A DNA stretch of 64,000 bases from Haloarcula amylovorans (GCF_004681185.1 NZ_SRIF01000001.1:434001-498000); one strand, 5' to 3'; counted from the stretch's first letter, positions 32,561 to 41,411 are shown. The notes: generated from the letters alone by a model not told the origin. Translations and numbers: made by a program.

Positions 32561-33727
32561 ATGTCAGACCCACGTGTCGCAGGGGCCGGTGTCACCTCCT
32601 TCGGGAAGCACCCCGAGCGGACCGGTCGTGATCTCTTCGCGGAGGCAGGGTTGGAGGCGCTGGACGCGTCGGGCGTCGATCCCGACGACGTCGATGCACT
32701 CTACTACGGGAACTTCATGGGCGAACTTGCCGAGCATCAGGGCCATCAGGGACCGCTGATGGCCGAGGCCATCGGACTGGACGTTCCGGCGACCCGTCTG
32801 GAGGCCGCCTGTGCTTCCGCTGGGGCCGCGATACGGGAGGCCGTCAAGAACCTCCGCAACGGTGAGCAAGACGTCGCCGTCGTCGGCGGGGCCGAACGGA
32901 TGACCAACATCGGCACCGCCGCGGCGACGGACGCGCTGGCCATCGCCGCTGACGACCTCTACGAGATCCGCGCCGGGATGACGTTCCCCGGTGCGTACGC
33001 ACTCATGGCGCGGTCGTACTTCGAACAGTACGGCGGCGAACACGAGGACCTCGCCCACATCGCGGTGAAGAACCACGAGCACGCGCTGGTCAACGAACAC
33101 GCCCAGATTCAAAAGGAGATCACCGTCGAGGAGGCCGTCGACGCGCCGACGATCGCTAGCCCGCTCGGGCTGTACGACTCCTGTCCCATCACGGACGGCG
33201 CGGCCGCAGCAGTATTGACGACGGCCGAGTACGCCGAGGAGCACGGCCTGGACGCTCCGGTCGCGGTCACGGGGACCGGACAGGGCGGAGACAACCTTGC
33301 ACTGCAGGACCGCCCGCATCTCGCACAGACCCCCGCCGCGGATAAGGCCGCAGACGAGGCTTACAGCGACGCGGGCATCGGTCCCGACGACGTGGACTTC
33401 GCGGAGGTCCACGATTGCTTCACCATCGCCGAGGTACTGGCTATCGAGTCGCTCGGCTTCTACGACCGCGGCGAAGGCATCCACGCCGCGACGAACGGGG
33501 AGACGGACCGCCACGGAGAGTTGCCAATCAACCTCTCGGGTGGCCTGAAGGCGAAGGGCCACCCCGTCGGCGCGACCGGTGTCGCGCAGCTGGCGACCAT
33601 CGCGTGGGTCTTAGACGGCTCGCATCCCCGCGCCGACGCCGTCCCCGACGGCACCGTCGGCGTCGCCCACAACGCCGGCGGCACCGTCGCATCTACGACT
33701 GTTCACGTCTTGGAGGTGCGAGAATGA
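32561..33727 (+). CDS. Acetyl-CoA acetyltransferase (thiolase, archaeal type)
   Basis: This 388-residue thiolase belongs to the archaeal/SCP2-like type. The nucleophile is Cys84 in EAACASAG. Two histidines follow: His334 in KGHPVGATG and His370 in VAHNAGG, where bacterial thiolases have Cys, giving a Cys-His-His set. HDCFTIAE is a further family motif. It overlaps the next gene, an OB-fold Zn-ribbon protein, by four bases (ATGA). The pair probably forms a complex as in archaeal acetoacetyl-CoA thiolase/HMG-CoA synthase assemblies, or in haloarchaeal beta-ketothiolases. Confidence 0.93.
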   Translation: MSDPRVAGAGVTSFGKHPERTGRDLFAEAGLEALDASGVDPDDVDALYYGNFMGELAEHQGHQGPLMAEAIGLDVPATRLEAACASAGAAIREAVKNLRNGEQDVAVVGGAERMTNIGTAAATDALAIAADDLYEIRAGMTFPGAYALMARSYFEQYGGEHEDLAHIAVKNHEHALVNEHAQIQKEITVEEAVDAPTIASPLGLYDSCPITDGAAAAVLTTAEYAEEHGLDAPVAVTGTGQGGDNLALQDRPHLAQTPAADKAADEAYSDAGIGPDDVDFAEVHDCFTIAEVLAIESLGFYDRGEGIHAATNGETDRHGELPINLSGGLKAKGHPVGATGVAQLATIAWVLDGSHPRADAVPDGTVGVAHNAGGTVASTTVHVLEVRE

Positions 33728-34110
33728 CGGAAAAAGCTCCCGACGGCGCGTACGACGCATGGCTGAATGCCATCGAAAACGGCGAGGGTCATTACCTCGA
33801 ATGCGAGAACGGTCACGGGTGGCTGCCGCCGAGGCGAGTCTGTCCCGTGTGTAGCTCCCGCGACTTGAGTGAGAAATCGCTCCCCGACAGCGGCGAGATT
33901 GCCTCGCATACGACTATTACCGTGCCAACGCCACAGTTCGAGGACGACGCGCCCTACGTGACCGCCATCGCGGACTTCGGGCCGGTCTCGGTGACGGGGC
34001 TCGTCCGTGGCGTGGACCCCGAGGAAGTGGCTATCGGCGACGTGGTCGGCGTCGAAGTCGGCGAGCGCGAGACAACCGGGGACCGGGCCGTCGTGTTCCG
34101 ACCGCGATAA
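33724..34110 (+). CDS. DUF35 Zn-ribbon OB-fold protein (thiolase partner)
   Basis: This 128-residue protein has an N-terminal helix, a rubredoxin-like zinc ribbon whose knuckles are CENGHGWLPPRRVCPVC (Cys pairs, one partly altered), and an OB-fold with GEIASHTTITVPTPQF. Such proteins bind acyl-CoA and bridge thiolase to HMG-CoA synthase in archaea. Its start overlaps the thiolase stop (ATGA). It is therefore the structural or substrate-channelling partner of the preceding gene. Confidence 0.92.
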   Translation: MTEKAPDGAYDAWLNAIENGEGHYLECENGHGWLPPRRVCPVCSSRDLSEKSLPDSGEIASHTTITVPTPQFEDDAPYVTAIADFGPVSVTGLVRGVDPEEVAIGDVVGVEVGERETTGDRAVVFRPR

Positions 34111-34130
34111 TCGCGGTACCGGCGCTTTCG

Positions 34131-35072
34131 CTACTCCTCTATTTCGGCCGCTGCCGTCTCACCCCGGACGACGTCGACGAACTCGTCGGGGTGTTCGACG
34201 TGGGGCAGGAGTTGGGAATCGCTGAAGACGACGAGCGTCGCGTCCGCTCGGTCGGCGAGTTCCCGGCCCGCTGAGAGCGGCGAGATGTCGGCATCCTCGC
34301 CCCAGACCATCGTGATCGGTACGTCGAGGTCGGCGAGCACCTCGCCGAGGTCCTCCTGTGGATCGAGAAAGCCGGAGACGAAGGAGGCGGGCGCAAAGCG
34401 AGCGCCCTGCTGGTGGCCGGTCTGCCACTCGTAGTCGAGAATTTTGTCGGTGAGGTTGTCCATGTCGTAGTAGCCGTGGTCCGTGTGGAAGTGCCGCATG
34501 GACGGCTTCGAGACGATCAGGTTGAAGATGGTCTGTCCGACGAAGGGCGCGCGGAGCAGCGAGCGGAGCCAGACGTTCTGATCGCCCATCGAGGAGTCAG
34601 TCGGACAGACGAGAACGAGTTCGGCCACCTCGACTTCGCTGGCGGCGATCGCGGCGTACGAGGCGGTCAGCGACGAGGCGACAACCGTCGCGTCCTCGCT
34701 CTCGTCGGCGAGAAAATCGCGAACGAACGTGGTCAACAGCGACGCCGAGTACAGCAGCGGCGGCCGGTCGGAATGACCAAACCCGGGTAGATCCGGTGCG
34801 AGGACGTGGTAGTCCTCGGCCAACTGCTCGAAGATCTCGTCGAACTCGTGGCTGGAGGCAGCGGCGTTGATACCGTGGAGGAGGACGAGGTCCGGGTTCT
34901 CGGGGTCGCCCGCTTCCGTGTAGGCGATGTCGAACCCGCGCCAGCGGTACGTCCGCTGGTCACCAGACAGTAGCGGTTCGAACTCGTCGGCACGCGACTT
35001 GAGTACGCGATTGACGACTGCCGTCGTCCCGACCGCGCCGACGGCGACTCCGAGTGCCTTTCGAAGCTTCAT
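34131..35072 (-). CDS. Alpha/beta hydrolase with an unusual nucleophile elbow
   Basis: This 313-residue protein has an N-terminal hydrophobic stretch (about 7-20, possibly a membrane anchor), and the fold motifs LLHGIN (64-69) and APDLPGFGHSDRP. The nucleophile elbow reads VASSLTAS (131-138), so the usual G-x-S-x-G is A-S-S-L-T, with Ser134 as the probable nucleophile. A later LPHVEHPDEF provides the His, and DADISP the Asp. Substrates are unknown. It could be an esterase or a haloperoxidase-like enzyme. Confidence 0.85.
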   Translation of the reverse strand: MKLRKALGVAVGAVGTTAVVNRVLKSRADEFEPLLSGDQRTYRWRGFDIAYTEAGDPENPDLVLLHGINAAASSHEFDEIFEQLAEDYHVLAPDLPGFGHSDRPPLLYSASLLTTFVRDFLADESEDATVVASSLTASYAAIAASEVEVAELVLVCPTDSSMGDQNVWLRSLLRAPFVGQTIFNLIVSKPSMRHFHTDHGYYDMDNLTDKILDYEWQTGHQQGARFAPASFVSGFLDPQEDLGEVLADLDVPITMVWGEDADISPLSAGRELADRADATLVVFSDSQLLPHVEHPDEFVDVVRGETAAAEIEE

Positions 35073-35227
35073 GCATGGGTGTACGGGCCGACCCCTGTTT
35101 ATACGTACGGGAGAGAACGTCCAGAAACGTTCGTCTCAAACGATGCGAAGCCCTTACAAGAACGAACAGTCGACTGTTGGGTGCCGCGCGTGGCGCTTCG
35201 CGTCATCTGCGTGGTTTCCCAAGCCCC

Positions 35228-36271
35228 TCACGGGGTTTTCTCAGTATCGTCCAGATACGCTCGAAGCGGTTCGAGTACCTCGTCGACGACCGTATAGGGG
35301 TCGGTTTCGCGGGCCACGACCGAATCGACGTACCCATCGATGCCCCCGTGGCGGTCGAGTTCGTCCGCTATCATCCCGTTGACATCCTCTCTGAGTAGTG
35401 TCTGAATCTCCGCAGCGACCCGCTGTCGGGTCTGCCGTTCGCGTTTACCCGTCCGGTCGAGGAAGTCGCCGTGGTCCGACAGCACTTCGATGAACGATTC
35501 GACGCCCTCGCCGCGGTTCGCTACCGTCTCTACGATGGGGGGCGACCACCTCTCGCGCTCGTCGCTCGCGTCGGCACCCAGGTCGTCGCTCTGCTGGCTA
35601 TCCTGCGGCCCGTGGTGGCCTGCCCCTCTCCGTCTCCCGCTGTTCTGGAGCATCTCGCGCAACTGCTGGACGGTGCGGTCAGCCCCGTCTAAGTCGGCCT
35701 TGTTGACGACGAAGATATCGCCGATCTCCAAGATGCCTGCTTTCAGCATCTGCACGTCGTCGCCGCTGCCGGGCGGGACGAGGACGGCGACAGTATCGGC
35801 GGTGCGGACGATGTCCACTTCGTTCTGTCCCGCGCCGACGGTTTCGACGATTACCACGTCCTTGCCGAACGCGTCCAGTGCGGTGACGGCGTCCGTCGTC
35901 GCCGTCGAGAGGCCGCCCAGCGACCCGCGGGCGGACATCGATCGGAAGAAGACGTCCATGTCGCCGGCGTTCGATGCCATGCGGATGCGGTCGCCGAGCA
36001 CCGCCCCGCCGGAGAAAGGCGAGGACGGATCGATGGCGATGACGCCGACGGTCAGCCCTCGGTCGCGGTACGCCGCGGCCACCTTGTCCACGAGCGTGGA
36101 CTTCCCGGCCCCGGGACTACCAGTGACGCCGATTACGTCGGCGTGGCCGGTGTGTCGATAGAGGTCTGAGACGATTTCGCGGTAGCCCGGCGAGCGGTTC
36201 TCTATCTTCGTGATGACGCGGGCCAGCGCGCTGTGCTTGCCCGCGAGCAACGCCTCGACGAGGTCCGTCAT
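35228..36271 (-). CDS. meaB: MeaB/ArgK-type GTPase (B12-mutase chaperone)
   Basis: This 347-residue G-protein has Walker [10 protein letters not shown] (51-59), [19 protein letters not shown] (switch), [12 protein letters not shown] and [10 protein letters not shown] (G4). MeaB loads and protects adenosylcobalamin in methylmalonyl-CoA mutase. A Ser/Arg/Gln/Asp-rich insert (about residues 210-240, containing [19 protein letters not shown]) is not in bacterial homologues. Its start overlaps the stop of the B12-binding gene by four bases, so they form one operon. Confidence 0.92.
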   Translation of the reverse strand: MTDLVEALLAGKHSALARVITKIENRSPGYREIVSDLYRHTGHADVIGVTGSPGAGKSTLVDKVAAAYRDRGLTVGVIAIDPSSPFSGGAVLGDRIRMASNAGDMDVFFRSMSARGSLGGLSTATTDAVTALDAFGKDVVIVETVGAGQNEVDIVRTADTVAVLVPPGSGDDVQMLKAGILEIGDIFVVNKADLDGADRTVQQLREMLQNSGRRRGAGHHGPQDSQQSDDLGADASDERERWSPPIVETVANRGEGVESFIEVLSDHGDFLDRTGKRERQTRQRVAAEIQTLLREDVNGMIADELDRHGGIDGYVDSVVARETDPYTVVDEVLEPLRAYLDDTEKTP

Positions 36272-36690
36272 CGTTCGGGAGCGTGTTCGCGGATGTACGC
36301 TATCATCTCGTCCATCGATGCACCGGGGCCGAAGATCTCGTCGACGCCCTGTTCGCGGAGCTCGTCTTTGTCATCGTCGGGGACGATGCCGCCGACGAGG
36401 ACGAGTCGGTCGTCGAAGGCGTCGTACTCGCGCAGGCCGTCGAGAATTTTCGGGACCAGCGTGTTGTGCGCGCCCGAGAGGATGGAGATGCCGACGACGT
36501 CGACGTCCTCCTGGACGGCGGCCTGCACGACTTCTTCCGGGGCGCGGTGCAGGCCCGAGTAGATGACTTCGAATCCGGCGTCACGGAGCGCACGGGCGAT
36601 GACGTGCGCTCCGCGGTCGTGGCCGTCGAGTCCGACCTTAGCGACCAGACATCTGATGGTCCGCTCGGCCTGCTCCTGCTCGACACTCAT
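36268..36690 (-). CDS. mcmA2: Methylmalonyl-CoA mutase B12-binding (small) subunit
   Basis: This 140-residue protein is a stand-alone B12-binding domain. The cobalamin His is in DGHDRG (D22-x-H24-x-x-G27), and the later [18 protein letters not shown] and GGIVPDDD motifs cradle the nucleotide tail. In archaea the mutase is often split into a large catalytic and a small B12 subunit. The large subunit is not in this window. MeaB follows directly with overlap. The pair converts methylmalonyl-CoA to succinyl-CoA after propionyl-CoA carboxylation. ATG at 36690 fits the family start. Confidence 0.9.
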   Translation of the reverse strand: MSVEQEQAERTIRCLVAKVGLDGHDRGAHVIARALRDAGFEVIYSGLHRAPEEVVQAAVQEDVDVVGISILSGAHNTLVPKILDGLREYDAFDDRLVLVGGIVPDDDKDELREQGVDEIFGPGASMDEMIAYIREHAPER

Positions 36691-36732
36691 GCCAAGAGTT
36701 ACCACCGCATGCGGTTTGACTCTTGCCCCGCC

Positions 36733-36867
36733 TCAGATTGTGAACAGCAGAAACGGGATGACGAACAACAAGAGGAACAGAAACCCGATGACGAGTCCGT
36801 ACCCGGCGAGCGTTCCGGCGGCAGTCATCCATGCCGGATGGTCGAACCGGTCGAGCGTGCGCGGCAT
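36733..36867 (-). CDS. Small hypothetical membrane protein (44 residues)
   Basis: This short reading frame encodes MPRTLDRFDHPAWMTAAG followed by a strongly hydrophobic run (LAGYGLVIGFLFLLLFVIPFLLF) to the C-terminus. It looks like a small tail-anchored protein. The ATG at 36867 gives a leader-free N-terminus, and an upstream in-frame extension has random composition. No family is recognised. Confidence 0.55.
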   Translation of the reverse strand: MPRTLDRFDHPAWMTAAGTLAGYGLVIGFLFLLLFVIPFLLFTI

Positions 36868-36992
36868 ACGTGGTCCTCGTTCGCGTGGCCCATAGTGGTT
36901 CGGTATCGGGAGTGGATTCGGTGCGCTGGACAGCAAGTAGCGACCGCTCGCATTCCGAAAGCACTAATCGGGCAGGTGCGGACAGTTCCGAT

Positions 36993-37283
36993 ATGAGCGA
37001 CGACGAGAGCGAAGAAGAGGATGCACCAGCCGTCGAACTCGGCGAGGGACCGGATGTCGAGGGAGCACCGCTGTCCCGCATCACGGCGCGACTCACCTGG
37101 GGCATCGAACACAGCACGATCGTCGAACGGGAGGGCGACTCCGTCGTCCGAACGCCCGACGGCCCGCAGCAACTCTCCGAAATCATGGTCGACATCAATG
37201 AGACGTACTTCTCGGACCGACACGAGTTCACCGAGGCAGTGCGGGGCGTCATCAGTGAGGGACCCGTTCCGACCGAAAGCTAA
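36993..37283 (+). CDS. DUF5789-like small acidic protein
   Basis: This 96-residue protein starts with an acidic tail (MSDDESEEEDAPAVELG) followed by a compact domain with GAPLSRITARLTWGIEHSTIVEREG and DSVVRTPDGPQ. It fits DUF5789, a haloarchaeal family. Function is unknown. Its 3' end overlaps the stop of the convergent gene at 37280 by four bases. Confidence 0.75.
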   Translation: MSDDESEEEDAPAVELGEGPDVEGAPLSRITARLTWGIEHSTIVEREGDSVVRTPDGPQQLSEIMVDINETYFSDRHEFTEAVRGVISEGPVPTES

Positions 37284-37504
37284 GGCGTCTCGTTCGCGGA
37301 TTCCGGCTCTTCTACCGCCGTCTCTGTGTCGTCTCTTGACTCGTCGGTGTCGAACCCATCGAAATCCTTGCGGTCGCCCCACTCATCGCGGGTCAGCCAC
37401 AGGGCGACACCGAGCGCGATGAGAACGGGAATCACCATCGCCACGAGGAGGAGGGCGACGACGACGAGTCCACCGGCACCGATGGACTGTAAGAGTGGAT
37501 ACAT
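37280..37504 (-). CDS. Hypothetical single-helix membrane protein
   Basis: This 74-residue protein has one membrane helix (about 8-32, GAGGLVVVALLLVAMVIPVLIALGVALWL) split by a short break, then an acidic tail rich in Asp/Glu. I do not recognise a family. It converges with the DUF5789-like gene and overlaps it by four bases. Confidence 0.6.
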   Translation of the reverse strand: MYPLLQSIGAGGLVVVALLLVAMVIPVLIALGVALWLTRDEWGDRKDFDGFDTDESRDDTETAVEEPESANETP

Positions 37505-37544
37505 GGAACGGGATTAGACGGGAACGCTCAAACCGTTTTTGCGA

Positions 37545-37727
37545 CTATCGCATCGCTTCCAGCGAACGGACAGTATCGGAGATGAGCCACGCCCCCTCTC
37601 GTTCGGCGGACTCGATGCTCAGTGCGTCGAAGGAATCGCGGCCCTCATCGACGGTGATGCGGTACGCGCGACTCGTCAACTCCTCTGCCCGGGCCGTATC
37701 TGCTGGCGTGGGGGACACACTAGACAC
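37545..37727 (-). CDS. Small hypothetical protein (60 residues)
   Basis: This GTG-started reading frame encodes SPTPADTARAEELTSRAYRITVDEGRD and ends SLEAMR. The codon usage is haloarchaeal (acidic, GC-rich), and the composition resembles small stand-alone haloarchaeal proteins, so it is probably real. No domain is recognised. Confidence 0.5.
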   Translation of the reverse strand: MSSVSPTPADTARAEELTSRAYRITVDEGRDSFDALSIESAEREGAWLISDTVRSLEAMR

Positions 37728-37796
37728 ACACGGACTCCGACGGTTAAACCAGTCGATTCGGACCCCACAGGGCGTGAGACACCGTTTCTCTGTCTC

Positions 37797-37976
37797 TTAT
37801 TCGACACGCTTCGTCCCGTCGCCGTCCGTCGTCTCGGCCCGACCGCGTCGCTTTCCAAACAGGTACGCGGCGGTGATGAGTACGAGCGGAACCACTCCGA
37901 ACATCGCCATCATGATGAGTATGACTAGCAGTTCCACGCCGCCCGGAATGCCGGGAAACAGGAGGAGGGGGACCAT
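37797..37976 (-). CDS. Very small membrane protein (59 residues)
   Basis: Minus-strand translation from the ATG at 37974-37976 gives MVPLLLFPGIPGGVELLV followed by a hydrophobic segment (ILIMMAMFGVVPLVLITAAYL). It then has a basic and acidic tail ending KRVE and a TAA at 37797. The GGVELLVILI start and the following charged tail are reminiscent of TatA-type proteins, though the amphipathic helix expected after the first segment is not obvious. It is best called a small membrane protein. Confidence 0.55.
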   Translation of the reverse strand: MVPLLLFPGIPGGVELLVILIMMAMFGVVPLVLITAAYLFGKRRGRAETTDGDGTKRVE

Positions 37977-38024
37977 ACGGCAGGGTAGCGGGGATGGCAG
38001 CTTAACAGTTTCCCGCCGAACAAT

Positions 38025-39320
38025 TCAGAAATCGGAGAGCTGGGACTGGAGTCCCGCGACGAGTTCCGACTTGCGGCGGAGCGCGCCGACGCTCACCGGC
38101 AGCTGGTCGGAGACGGCCGAGAGCGTCTCGCGGAACGTCTGGCCGACGCCCGGTTCGCCGTCGAAGGCGTTTCGCACGCCCTCGCGGACCTGCCAGACGC
38201 CGACGGGGGCCCAGTACTCGTCGGTTATCTCCCGGAGGACCAGACACTTCGCCTGTCGGCCCCGTTCTGCGAGGTGTTCGAGGACGCCGAGTCGCGCAGC
38301 GTAGTATGCGCCCGCAGTCTCCTCGACGTACTGCGTGCGGCCCTCGTATCCCTCGTGGGCGCTGGCGAGATAGTAGCCCGTCTCGGGACGCGGGTTCCAG
38401 ACGCTCTGAGGGGCTTTCATCTCGACGAGTTCGAACTCCCAGCGGCCGGGCGCGAGCAGGACCCAGTAGCGGTTGCCCATGTACTCGTTGTACCAGAGTT
38501 CAGGCTTGTCGATGGTGTCGCTGTTTCGTAGCGTCCCGCGAACGTACTGGCCGACGGTGTCGTCGACGGCGGTGATAGACCAGCGAGTCGGCACGAGCGA
38601 CCGCTCGTTGGCCTGTCCGAGCGCGCCGGCCGAGAGGATTGTGTTGATGTCGTAGACGTCGAAGCCGCGGCGATAGAGGTACGTCATCGCGCCCTCGGCG
38701 CGCCAGTCGTCGTCCGAGAGCGTCTTCTCGACGGGCTTTGGAACGTGGGGGTTCTCCGCGAGATCGGCCCCGGTGGCGTGCGCTCTCGGCCCGGTGGGTG
38801 TTCCCACGTCGTCGAATTCGAGGTCGAGTTCCGGTTTGCCGTCCAGACCGACCTCGACGTCGACAGGGTGGTCGGCGATGGCGACCTCCCGCTGGACGCC
38901 GACGAACCCGTTCCAGACGTCGTACGCACCGCCGGTGTCGCTCCCTCGGGTTCGCCCGGTACTCACCGCGTCGACGGAGGTCGGGCGGGTGGAGTTGAGC
39001 ATCCCTGTCCGTCGCTGAAGCACGTCTTCGATGCCGAGTCCAGCATCATACCAGTCGCTGCTCGTGGCGAACGTCTCGGCCGTCGCGTCCCGGTCCACCG
39101 GCGAGAGGAGTCCGGTCGAGACGTTCGGATACCCCGACCGGCCGACGAAGATCTCGGGCGACGTAGAGCCGAAGAGCGCGTCGCCCTGCATCGCCTGCTC
39201 GAACTGCCGCTCGACGTCCTCCAGATGGTCGGTGATGGCGTAGGACTTCTCCGCGGCGAGGCGGCGTTTCTCGGCGGCCTCGTCGCGTTCGAACCCCTCG
39301 ATGAACTCGTCGAGGTGCAT
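38025..39320 (-). CDS. nreA: NreA DNA-repair protein with PCNA-interaction tail
   Basis: This 431-residue protein matches the archaeal Nre family involved in DNA-damage resistance. It has STSPEIFVGRSGYPNVSTG near residue 52, ADHPVDVEVGLDGKPEL in the middle, and WNPRPETGYYLASAHEG with EITDEYWAPVGVWQVREG later. No N-terminal zinc finger is present, which marks the NreA type. The C-terminus ends QSQLSDF, a PIP-box of the Q-x-x-L-x-x-F form, so it probably binds PCNA. It is a monocistronic gene in a repair-rich area (nth, RNase HI). Confidence 0.92.
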   Translation of the reverse strand: MHLDEFIEGFERDEAAEKRRLAAEKSYAITDHLEDVERQFEQAMQGDALFGSTSPEIFVGRSGYPNVSTGLLSPVDRDATAETFATSSDWYDAGLGIEDVLQRRTGMLNSTRPTSVDAVSTGRTRGSDTGGAYDVWNGFVGVQREVAIADHPVDVEVGLDGKPELDLEFDDVGTPTGPRAHATGADLAENPHVPKPVEKTLSDDDWRAEGAMTYLYRRGFDVYDINTILSAGALGQANERSLVPTRWSITAVDDTVGQYVRGTLRNSDTIDKPELWYNEYMGNRYWVLLAPGRWEFELVEMKAPQSVWNPRPETGYYLASAHEGYEGRTQYVEETAGAYYAARLGVLEHLAERGRQAKCLVLREITDEYWAPVGVWQVREGVRNAFDGEPGVGQTFRETLSAVSDQLPVSVGALRRKSELVAGLQSQLSDF

Positions 39321-39421
39321 CTATCCGTCGTTGGGTCCTGCCGAGTATGAACCTGTCCCCGGCCGGTGCACATGAATAACTATTACGTACTTGGGCTGAG
39401 TAACAACAGGTGATATAAATC

Positions 39422-39820
39422 ATGGTCGATACCACGAAGTGGACGGGACTCGGAGCCACCATCGCGGGAATCGTCATCATCTTCCTCCCAGCGGTGTTCT
39501 CGGTGCCGTACGTACAGTCGCTCACGAGCCTCATCTTGGGCCAGCTAGGTGCTATCGCTGCCGCACACACCGCCTATCGGTCGGCCTCGGGCAAGCAGGC
39601 GAGTCCGCTCGGGGCGGTCACGGTCCTCGTTTGCGGGCTCCTGCTAGCTGCCTCACCCCTACTGCTCGCTCCCTTCGACCCGTTCCTCACGATCATGCTT
39701 GTCCTCGGCGTGGTCATGGTCGTCGGCGGTGTAGCCGCTATCCTCGAACGAGTCATCGGCGGCGAGGAAGGACGGCAGACCGGCGCACAGCGGATCTCCA
39801 ACCGCGCGAGCGAGAACTGA
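39422..39820 (+). CDS. Hypothetical four-helix membrane protein
   Basis: This 132-residue protein has four membrane segments (about 9-29, 38-55, 63-82 and 90-110). The helix-loop-helix layout is SVPYVQSLTSLILGQLGAI and GAVTVLVCGLLLAASPLLL. The tail is basic and polar. I do not recognise a family. It is a single gene between NreA (divergent) and RNase HI. Confidence 0.62.
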   Translation: MVDTTKWTGLGATIAGIVIIFLPAVFSVPYVQSLTSLILGQLGAIAAAHTAYRSASGKQASPLGAVTVLVCGLLLAASPLLLAPFDPFLTIMLVLGVVMVVGGVAAILERVIGGEEGRQTGAQRISNRASEN

Positions 39821-39889
39821 AGTCCCGTCGCTCGTCGTTTCTCGGGTGGACCACAACGGTTTTGCCGACAGGCATGGCTTCCTCGGATA

Positions 39890-40483
39890 ATGCCGGTCAT
39901 CGAGTGCGACGAGAGCGCCGCCCGCGACAGACTCAGCGACGCGGGTATCAGCGTCGAGGAGGGAAATACCGACCACGAGCGCTGGCGCGCGGAGTACGAG
40001 GGAGCGACCGCCGTCGCCTACGACGGGAAAGTCGTCGTACAGGGTGAGAACACTGCGCGACTGGAAGCCCTCTTGCGCGAGGAGAGCGGCGGGCGCGTCC
40101 ACGCCTACTTCGATGGCGCATCTCGGGGCAATCCTGGCCCCGCGGCCGTCGGCTACGTTCTCGTCGACGACAGTGGAATCGTCGCCGAAGGCGGCGAGAC
40201 CATCGGCCGGGCGACGAACAACCAAGCGGAGTACGCCGCCCTCGTCAAGGTGCTAGAAGTAGCCACCGACTACGACTTCGACGAGATTCACGTCCGCGGT
40301 GACTCGGAACTCATCGTCAAGCAGGTCCGCGGCGAGTGGAACACCAATGACCCCGACCTGCGTGAACAGCGGGTCCGGGTTCGGGAACTGCTCATGGGCT
40401 TCGACGACTGGCAGATAGAACACGTTCCGCGGGAGATAAACGGCCGCGCCGACGACCTGGCAAACGACGCACTCGATGACTGA
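39890..40483 (+). CDS. rnhA: Ribonuclease HI (archaeal type)
   Basis: This 197-residue enzyme cleaves RNA in RNA:DNA hybrids. Its N-terminal about 65 residues are an extra domain (VIECDESAARDRLSDAG) preceding the RNase H fold. The active-site acids are in YFDGASRGNPGP (Asp), NQAEYAAL (Glu), RGDSEL (Asp) and NGRADDLAN (Asp). All four are present. The next gene (RnhA-operon protein) overlaps its end by eight bases, so they are coupled. Confidence 0.94.
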   Translation: MPVIECDESAARDRLSDAGISVEEGNTDHERWRAEYEGATAVAYDGKVVVQGENTARLEALLREESGGRVHAYFDGASRGNPGPAAVGYVLVDDSGIVAEGGETIGRATNNQAEYAALVKVLEVATDYDFDEIHVRGDSELIVKQVRGEWNTNDPDLREQRVRVRELLMGFDDWQIEHVPREINGRADDLANDALDD

Positions 40484-41030
40484 CCTGCCAGACGACACCA
40501 CCGACGAGGTCGAACGACTGACGAAACTGGCCCGCGAGGCGGTCGACGAGAAGGCCGCCGCCGCGTACCGCGAGGACCGCGACGCACTGCTGGACGAACA
40601 CGACTACACCGCTCGCATCCGCGAGGAAGACACCGGCGAGGTGCTGGTCTGTCACCCCGCTGAGTGGGTCGACGACGGCGTCATCCGCCCGGAACGAGTC
40701 GAGGACACCGACCGCGGCGTCGAGATTCGACTCTCCGGACCGGAAGACCCCGACGAGTGGGACGAGGTGGAGACGGCAAATCGAACAGTCGTCGAGGAAG
40801 TCCAGGACGAGCACGGCGACGTTCACGGCGCGACAGCCGATGCGCTCGCGGACTTCATGGGCAACCACTACAGCAAAGCCATCGCGGACGCGACGCCAGA
40901 AGAACTCGCGGAGTTCCGTGAGGAGTACTTCCCGCGGAACGCCTGGCCGACCGACGAACAGCAGTCGCTGCTCGACGAGTCGGTTCGGCTCACCGTCGAA
41001 AAAGCGGGTGGTCGGATTCCGGAGCGCTGA
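40476..41030 (+). CDS. RnhA-operon protein (DUF7108-like)
   Basis: This 184-residue acidic protein is without signal or membrane segment. It begins LPDDTTDEVERLTKLAREAVDE and has a beta-rich middle (DYTARIREEDTGEVLVCHPAEW), then a helical part with GNHYSKAIADATPEELAEF. It is a conserved haloarchaeal neighbour of rnhA that I believe is DUF7108. Its start overlaps the rnhA stop region. Function is unknown; an RNase H-linked role is inferred from coupling only. Confidence 0.82.
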   Translation: MTDLPDDTTDEVERLTKLAREAVDEKAAAAYREDRDALLDEHDYTARIREEDTGEVLVCHPAEWVDDGVIRPERVEDTDRGVEIRLSGPEDPDEWDEVETANRTVVEEVQDEHGDVHGATADALADFMGNHYSKAIADATPEELAEFREEYFPRNAWPTDEQQSLLDESVRLTVEKAGGRIPER

Positions 41031-41051
41031 CCCGTCGAACGCCGGGTCGTC

Positions 41052-41411
41052 TTACTCTTGGTCGTCGACGAGGTCGTGGAGTTCGTTGGCGCGGTCGCCG
41101 CCGGTGACGAACTTCGAGAACTCCCAGCCGAGTTGGTCGAGGACCGCCTCTTTGCCGCTGTCGGTCAGCGAATACTGGTTCGTTCGCTTGTCGAGTTCGC
41201 TCTTCTCGACCAGTCCCATCTCGACCAGATCGTCCAGGTTCGGGTAGAGTCGGCCGTGGTTGACCTCGTCACTGTAGTATGCTTCGAGTTCTCGCTTAAT
41301 AGCGAGACCGTACCGCGGCTCCTCTGCGAGGATGACGAGGATGTTCTGTTGGAACGCCGTGAGATCCTTTGCGATACCTGGGCTGCCCGTAACGGATTGT
41401 GCCTCTGACAT
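41052..41411 (-). CDS. PadR-type winged-helix repressor
   Basis: This 119-residue protein carries a winged helix: AFQQNILVILAEEPRYGLAIKREL, then RLYPNLDDLVEMGLVEKSELD, then a wing with YSLTDSGKE. This is the PadR/PhiH1-repressor-like form common in haloarchaea. The upstream side has a TATA-like TTTAAT near 41435. Its likely target may be its own promoter. No ligand domain is present. Confidence 0.85.
   Translation of the reverse strand: MSEAQSVTGSPGIAKDLTAFQQNILVILAEEPRYGLAIKRELEAYYSDEVNHGRLYPNLDDLVEMGLVEKSELDKRTNQYSLTDSGKEAVLDQLGWEFSKFVTGGDRANELHDLVDDQE

Noticed and set aside
35270..35310. Sequences such as GGTTCGAGT that resemble the T-arm of tRNAs, here and at a few other places
   Set aside because: No complementary acceptor stem or anticodon arm could be folded around them; they lie within coding genes.
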